From positions 2,294,001-2,358,000 of the forward strand of contig NZ_CP073343.1 in assembly GCF_024397855.1 (NCBI RefSeq): a DNA stretch of 64,000 bases, in the 5' to 3' direction. Under the pieces are notes generated by a model. The model saw nothing but the letters and a program-made list of their open reading frames with translations, did not search any database and had not been told where the DNA came from. The translations under genes were made by a program, and so were the position numbers. Each line of letters starts with the position of its first letter. Position 1 is the first letter of the stretch. The stretch comes from Marinomonas rhizomae (GTDB lineage: Bacteria; Pseudomonadota; Gammaproteobacteria; Pseudomonadales; Marinomonadaceae). Shown here piece by piece: positions 59,591 through 64,000 of this stretch.

Positions 59591-60430
59591 ATGCAGAATA
59601 CAAAATTAGAAGTCAAAAATCTCCAAATTAGCTTTTCTCATGAAGGGAGCCAAGTAAATGCCGTGCGCGACGTTTCTTTTTCACTAGGACAAGAAAAGCT
59701 AGCCATTGTAGGAGAATCGGGATCAGGCAAATCCACAGTTGGGCGTAGTTTAGTAAAACTACATCCTAAAAATGCCACAGTAGAAGCCGAAAAACTGCAA
59801 TTTGGCGATATCGACTTATTAAAAGCCAACGAAAAAACCATGCAAGATATTCGCGGTCGTAGAATTTCGATGATAATGCAAGACCCTAAATTTTCGCTAA
59901 ATCCTGTGATGCGAGTCGGCGATCAAATCGCTGAAGCTTACCTTGCACATTACAAGGTAAGTAAAAAGGCCGCCAAAGAAAAAGCCTTAGCTATGCTAGA
60001 AAAAGTACAAATTCGTGACCCAAAACGAGTCTACACCCTTTACCCTCACGAAGTGTCTGGTGGCATGGGTCAAAGAGTTATGATCGCCATGATGCTGATT
60101 CCTGAACCAGAAATCATCATTGCTGACGAACCCACGTCGGCGCTTGATGTTTCGGTACAGCGCCAAGTGCTCAACCTACTTGATGAGCTTATTGGAGAAA
60201 GAAATATTGGCCTGATATTTATCAGCCACGACCTAGACCTAGTGCGTAATTATTGTGATCGAGTACTGGTTATGTACGCGGGACGTGTTGTGGAATCCAT
60301 CAAAGCCAGTGAACTAGAAAATGCCCAACACCCATACACACAAGGCTTGCTCAAAGCACCACCTAGAATAGGCGACATTCGAAACCGCCTTCCGACCCTG
60401 CAAAGGGATCCTAGCTGGCTATACAATTAA
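59591..60430 (+). CDS. ABC transporter ATP-binding protein (DppD type)
   Basis: 279 residues with Walker A GESGSGKST, a Q-loop in MIMQDPKF, signature VSGGMGQR, Walker B IIIADEPTSALD and switch His ISHD. In the signature MGQR replaces the more usual MRQR. The oligopeptide-type C-terminal extension is short. It powers uptake with the DppF-like protein encoded 11 bp downstream. Confidence 0.92.
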   Translation: MQNTKLEVKNLQISFSHEGSQVNAVRDVSFSLGQEKLAIVGESGSGKSTVGRSLVKLHPKNATVEAEKLQFGDIDLLKANEKTMQDIRGRRISMIMQDPKFSLNPVMRVGDQIAEAYLAHYKVSKKAAKEKALAMLEKVQIRDPKRVYTLYPHEVSGGMGQRVMIAMMLIPEPEIIIADEPTSALDVSVQRQVLNLLDELIGERNIGLIFISHDLDLVRNYCDRVLVMYAGRVVESIKASELENAQHPYTQGLLKAPPRIGDIRNRLPTLQRDPSWLYN

Positions 60431-60441
60431 GAGGGAGCGTT

Positions 60442-61224
60442 ATGAACATAATTGACATAGACAAACTCAACTTATCTTTTGGAACAGGCGCCAGCGAAAG
60501 CAAAATCCTGCACGACGTTACTCTTCAGATTCAAACAGGAGAGTCTTTTGGCCTAGTCGGAGAGTCTGGCTCAGGAAAAACAACTGTCTTACGCTGCCTT
60601 GCAGGACAATACCATCATTGGTCAGGCCAACTGTCTGTTAATGGAAAACATCTACAGCATAAGCTCGACAAGAAACGCTGTATCGAAATGCAGATGGTCT
60701 TTCAAGACCCATACGGATCATTGCACCCAAGGCACAGTATTGAGACAGCATTAGCAGAACCTTTGAAAATCCATAGAATGGATAACAGAGACGAACGCAT
60801 TAGCTCCATACTCAAAAAAGTAGGTTTGGATGATAGCTACCGTTATCGCTCGCCCCACCAATTGTCTGGAGGCCAACGTCAACGTGTTGCTATTGCCAGA
60901 GCCCTGATACTTGAACCAAAGATCCTTTTATTGGATGAACCAACATCAGCGCTGGACGTTTCTGTACAGGCAGAAATCTTAAATTTATTAAAAGACTTAA
61001 AAGAAAAAGAAGGGCTCACTTACCTCATGGTTACTCATGATCTAGGTGTGGTGTCTTACCTCTGTGATCGTGTTGCCGTTATGCAGAATGGCCATATTGT
61101 AGAAACCATATCATCAGAGGATCTTGCTAGTCATAATGCGTCGGAACCCTATACTAGAATGCTACTTGATTGTTGCTTTCATACCGAAGCCACACTCAAC
61201 TCTGCGACACTTAGTTCTCCATAG
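60442..61224 (+). CDS. ABC transporter ATP-binding protein (DppF type)
   Basis: 260 residues with Walker A GESGSGKTT, Q-loop MVFQDPYGSLHPRHS, signature LSGGQRQR, Walker B ILLLDEPTSALD and His VTHD. Second ATPase of the importer and last gene of the operon; AGAGGGAG precedes its ATG. A strong terminator follows 20 bases past the stop. Confidence 0.93.
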   Translation: MNIIDIDKLNLSFGTGASESKILHDVTLQIQTGESFGLVGESGSGKTTVLRCLAGQYHHWSGQLSVNGKHLQHKLDKKRCIEMQMVFQDPYGSLHPRHSIETALAEPLKIHRMDNRDERISSILKKVGLDDSYRYRSPHQLSGGQRQRVAIARALILEPKILLLDEPTSALDVSVQAEILNLLKDLKEKEGLTYLMVTHDLGVVSYLCDRVAVMQNGHIVETISSEDLASHNASEPYTRMLLDCCFHTEATLNSATLSSP

Positions 61225-61244
61225 AACGTATAATTGATATATGT

Positions 61245-61272
61245 AAGCGCTCAGTGAATTGAGCGCTTTTCC
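61245..61272 (+). terminator. Terminator of the dehydratase/ABC operon
   Basis: The 9-bp stem AAGCGCTCA/TGAGCGCTT (61245-61253, 61260-61268) is followed by a T-rich stretch. Confidence 0.85.
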
Positions 61273-61382
61273 TTTAGTTCTTCCCCTTAAACTACCTCCT
61301 CCTCACAATTAACTATGTTGTAAAACGTTACGTTGCACATCTCGTTACGCTTAATTGAAAATAAATAGTTAAAAATATTAAT

Positions 61383-61401
61383 AAGAAGCGTTATCATTAG
61401 C
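61383..61401 (+). promoter_or_regulatory. Probable Fur box before the iron importer
   Basis: The 19 bases AAGAAGCGTTATCATTAGC match the Fur consensus at 12 of 19 positions, including the TTATCATTA half-site. It lies about 105 bases before the siderophore binding-protein gene, in the promoter region after the preceding terminator. Confidence 0.55.
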
Positions 61402-61506
61402 ATCGTTTATTAGCCTACCAACCGCTTCTAGTAGTCTTGATCACTTACTTTCAAGAATGCGCCACAGAAAAAGCTGATGTAGATATTCAATTCAAAGGAA
61501 TCCATT

Positions 61507-62448
61507 ATGTTACTTAATCGTCCCTCTATTAAGAAAGTCTTACTCTGTGCTTGCCTTTCTGCTTCTGTTAGTGCCTTTGCCAGCGAACACAGTGTCACTA
61601 CAAAATATGGCGAAGTGAAGGTGAACGATGATGTCAAACGCATAGTAACGCTATCTGAAGATGCCCTAGACAGTGCCATTGCCCTGGGTGTGAAACCTCT
61701 AGGCGCAATTGCAACCCGTGGCGGTGATTCTGTCGCTGAATACATTCAAGAACGCACTAGTGGCGTTAATATGGTTGGCACCTCTCGTCAAAACAACTTA
61801 GAAGCTATCGCAGCTCAACGTCCAGATTTGATTTTAGCATCGGCGTATTTGCCTCAGGATCAATACAACATCTTATCAAAAATTGCTCCGACCGTTGTTC
61901 CTATTTCACCTGGAATGGTTTCTGACAGCTGGATCAGTGTTGCTAAAGTCTATGCTCAAGCGTTAAACAAAAGCGATCAAATGGATGAAATCCTAAGCGA
62001 CATAAAAGATCGTGAAAATGCATTAAAAGAAGTCATTACCAATAGACTTTCTAAAAACGAACGTTCAGCAACTTTAGCTCGCTGGATGCCCCAAGGCCCT
62101 ATTGTGATGTCTTCGCAGATCTTCTCTACCGATGTGCTTGCTGCGACCGGATTCATCATTAATGATGCTGGTGTTATCAAAGAAGGCCGCCCACATAGTA
62201 GCCCTCTTAGTTTAGAAAACTTAACTAAAGTTGATAGTGCTTGGTTATTCTTGGCAACACTCAATAGTGAAGGTAAAGATGCTTTGGAAGCTGCTAAAAC
62301 ATCGCCGTCTTTCTCTCGCCTTAATGTAGTAAAAGAAGACAAGGTTATCGCAGTAAATGGACAACTTTGGACAAGCGCTGCTGGCCCACTTGCCGCACAT
62401 GCCATTCTTGATGACATTCAAACAGTGTTTGACCAAAAAATTAAATAA
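61507..62448 (+). CDS. Iron-siderophore ABC transporter substrate-binding protein
   Basis: 313 residues with signal peptide (cleavage near AFA-SE). Class III binding-protein fold of the FecB/FhuD type: VKRIVTLSEDALDSAIALGVKPLGA, RPDLILASAYLPQDQYNILSKIAPTVV, SAWLFLATL. AAGGAAT precedes the ATG. First gene of an importer with two FecCD-type permeases. The siderophore is not predictable. A plausible Fur box upstream suggests iron repression. Confidence 0.9.
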   Translation: MLLNRPSIKKVLLCACLSASVSAFASEHSVTTKYGEVKVNDDVKRIVTLSEDALDSAIALGVKPLGAIATRGGDSVAEYIQERTSGVNMVGTSRQNNLEAIAAQRPDLILASAYLPQDQYNILSKIAPTVVPISPGMVSDSWISVAKVYAQALNKSDQMDEILSDIKDRENALKEVITNRLSKNERSATLARWMPQGPIVMSSQIFSTDVLAATGFIINDAGVIKEGRPHSSPLSLENLTKVDSAWLFLATLNSEGKDALEAAKTSPSFSRLNVVKEDKVIAVNGQLWTSAAGPLAAHAILDDIQTVFDQKIK

Positions 62449-62465
62449 TAAGATATCTACTCTAA

Positions 62466-63485
62466 ATGATTAGTTGGTTTCACATACCTCCTGCACAGCG
62501 TCCACTATTTAGCTTGTTTGTGCCAGCACTCTTAGTGCTGGCACTTTGCTGTTTCTGTAGCTTATTGTTTGGTGCTGGCGGCTTAAGCCTTCAAGCTTCC
62601 TTTCAAACCTTATTAGGCAATGGTTCTGCAGACGACCAATTCACCGTATTTCATTTACGCGCAAACAGAACACTTGTTGGTTTATTTGTCGGTCTAACAT
62701 TGGGAATTGCTGGCGCGCTTATGCAAGCTGTTGCTCGTAACCCATTGGCAGAGCCTGGTTTGCTTGGCGTCAGTGCAGGAAGCTCTTTTGCCGTTGCCAT
62801 TACCTTGGTACTAGGTGCAAGTACGGCGACATTAACCGTTGGTATTGCTCAACTTGGCGCCTTGATAGGCTGCATTTGTGTGCTTAGCGTCGCTCGCATG
62901 CAAGGACAACACAACGACCCCATTCGACTAGTACTGGCCGGTGCAGCACTTTCAAGCCTGTTACTTGCAGTGACCTCTCTATTATTACTGTTTGACCAAA
63001 GAGCCGCCGATGAAATTCGCTTTTGGGTAACCGGTAGCGTTGCAGGCAGAGATACCAACACTCTGTTCTCACTATTACCTTCCATGTTGATTGCTGGGCT
63101 TTGTATCTTATACGCAGCAAAGCCGCTTGCGTCATTAGCACTAGGTGAACGAGTTGCTATTGGCTTGGGACACAAACCGCAACGCATCCGCGCTGTTGTC
63201 ATTGTAGCCGTTGCTTTACTCGTTGGTGGCGCCACCGCGATTGCTGGTCCCGTTGCTTTTATCGGCCTAGTGGTTCCCTTCGCTGCTCGTGCTTTAGTGG
63301 GCCCCGATATTCGTCGTACTTTGTGGTTATGTTTACCACTCGGGCCGATTATTGTTATTGCCGCAGACGTTGTATCACGCCTTGTTGCACAACCAGCCGA
63401 AATGCCGCTAGGCGTACTAACCGCCATTATCGGCGCCCCAGTACTTTTATTGATTGTGCGCTCACGAAGAATGCCGACATTATGA
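62466..63485 (+). CDS. Iron-siderophore ABC transporter permease (FecCD)
   Basis: 339 residues, about nine or ten membrane segments. FecCD hallmarks: LRANRTLVGLFVGLTLGIAGALMQAVARNPLAEPGLLGVSAGSSFAV near the N-terminus and GPVAFIGLVVPFAARALVGPD near the C-terminus. 17 bp after the binding-protein gene, and overlaps the second permease by 4 bases (ATGA). Confidence 0.93.
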   Translation: MISWFHIPPAQRPLFSLFVPALLVLALCCFCSLLFGAGGLSLQASFQTLLGNGSADDQFTVFHLRANRTLVGLFVGLTLGIAGALMQAVARNPLAEPGLLGVSAGSSFAVAITLVLGASTATLTVGIAQLGALIGCICVLSVARMQGQHNDPIRLVLAGAALSSLLLAVTSLLLLFDQRAADEIRFWVTGSVAGRDTNTLFSLLPSMLIAGLCILYAAKPLASLALGERVAIGLGHKPQRIRAVVIVAVALLVGGATAIAGPVAFIGLVVPFAARALVGPDIRRTLWLCLPLGPIIVIAADVVSRLVAQPAEMPLGVLTAIIGAPVLLLIVRSRRMPTL

Positions 63486-64000
63486 TAAATCAAAGCCTCT
63501 CGCTTCCTAATGATGAAGAAGTTACATCTGCACCAAGCGGTCACTGTCTATTGCCTTTAGGCCGAAATGCAATTTTATTGATAGAGAAGCCCGCAATAAT
63601 ACGCAACGCTTGGCTGTTAACCTTGTTGGCTATCGCTTGTATCGCAACCCTTGGTATTGGCACCATGCCTATTTCACCAAAAGAAGTCATTGCCGTTTTA
63701 TTTGGTCATGGCAGCTCAATGAGCCAATTCATAGTGCAAGATTTACGTTTACCCCGTTTATTAGCCGCTCTATTCACTGGCGCCGCTTTCAGTTTGGCTG
63801 GCTGTTTAATGCAAACCATGGCAAGAAATCGGCTTGCGACACCAGGCATTATCGGTATAGATAACGCCGCTATGGCATTCGCTGTGTCTTCGGTGGTTGG
63901 TATGGGAATTTCTCTCGCACCTTCCGTGATGGCATTAGCGGGTGCAGCAACGGCAACCGCCTTGGCGTTTGGTTTAGCAGGTGGAAGTGGCACACGAGGA
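63482..64000 (+). CDS. Second FecCD-type permease, cut by window edge
   Basis: Open for 173 codons to the right edge. It has the same family signature: LRLPRLLAALFTGAAFSLAGCLMQTMARNRLATPGIIGIDNAA, preceded by a longer cytoplasmic N-terminus (about 40 residues) than the first permease. With two separate permeases the importer resembles FecCD/FhuB-half arrangements. The ATPase gene presumably lies beyond the edge. Confidence 0.9.
   Translation, partial: MINQSLSLPNDEEVTSAPSGHCLLPLGRNAILLIEKPAIIRNAWLLTLLAIACIATLGIGTMPISPKEVIAVLFGHGSSMSQFIVQDLRLPRLLAALFTGAAFSLAGCLMQTMARNRLATPGIIGIDNAAMAFAVSSVVGMGISLAPSVMALAGAATATALAFGLAGGSGTRG

Overview
The window looks like ordinary chromosome of a marine gammaproteobacterium. 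The gene set matches the Oceanospirillales and is most like Marinomonas; the genus is inferred from protein similarity and base composition, and no rRNA or marker gene proves it. Supporting content includes the lpoA-yraN-diaA group, trhO, radD, sbcB, class II pyrC, a secreted ATP-dependent DNA ligase and a thiC operon under a TPP riboswitch.

Layout. 1-2430: an accessory edge with a partial HEPN-motif protein and a SUKH-like protein, separated by a 110-bp imperfect palindrome shaped like an integron attC site, then about 700 bp of inverted-repeat-rich non-coding DNA. One of two copies of an 81-bp repeat lies there; the other is 809 bp further on. 2430-15.5 kb: housekeeping and stress genes (kdgF-like cupin, pepD, gor, xthA, an ArsR regulator, a hydrolase, DNA ligase, htpG, a methyltransferase, a DUF599 protein, tRNA-Leu(UAG), pyrC). 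15.5-20.6 kb: deaD, an AI-2E-family transporter, sbcB and ychJ. 20.6-24.6 kb: a three-gene signalling unit of periplasmic protein, hybrid histidine kinase and HD-GYP response regulator. 24.8-27.9 kb: an aldo/keto reductase, aroA and a Spy-like protein. 28.1-34.1 kb: the thiamine operon thiC-thiDE-thiS-thiG-thiH behind a TPP riboswitch. 34.2-43.0 kb: rsmI, lpoA-yraN-diaA, trhO, a 2OG-Fe(II) oxygenase, radD, a TetR regulator and a DUF1499 protein.

43.26-44.49 kb is a complete IS3-family insertion sequence with 26-bp terminal inverted repeats, a GAT target duplication and an A6G frameshift site. Beyond it, 44.5-53.4 kb is AT-rich and atypical. It starts with about 900 bp of gene-free DNA, followed by ten co-oriented genes of unknown function. 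Almost all of these encode secreted, lipid-anchored or small membrane proteins, including a Sel1-repeat protein, a calcium-binding thrombospondin-3-type repeat protein and three proteins with two membrane segments plus a soluble domain. This cluster is the best candidate for an undescribed system.

53.4-64 kb returns to recognisable functions: a secreted class-3 lipase, a catabolic operon (enolase-superfamily acid-sugar dehydratase-like enzyme plus a complete five-component peptide/nickel-type ABC transporter), and an iron-siderophore ABC importer behind a plausible Fur box. The second permease of that importer runs off the right edge.
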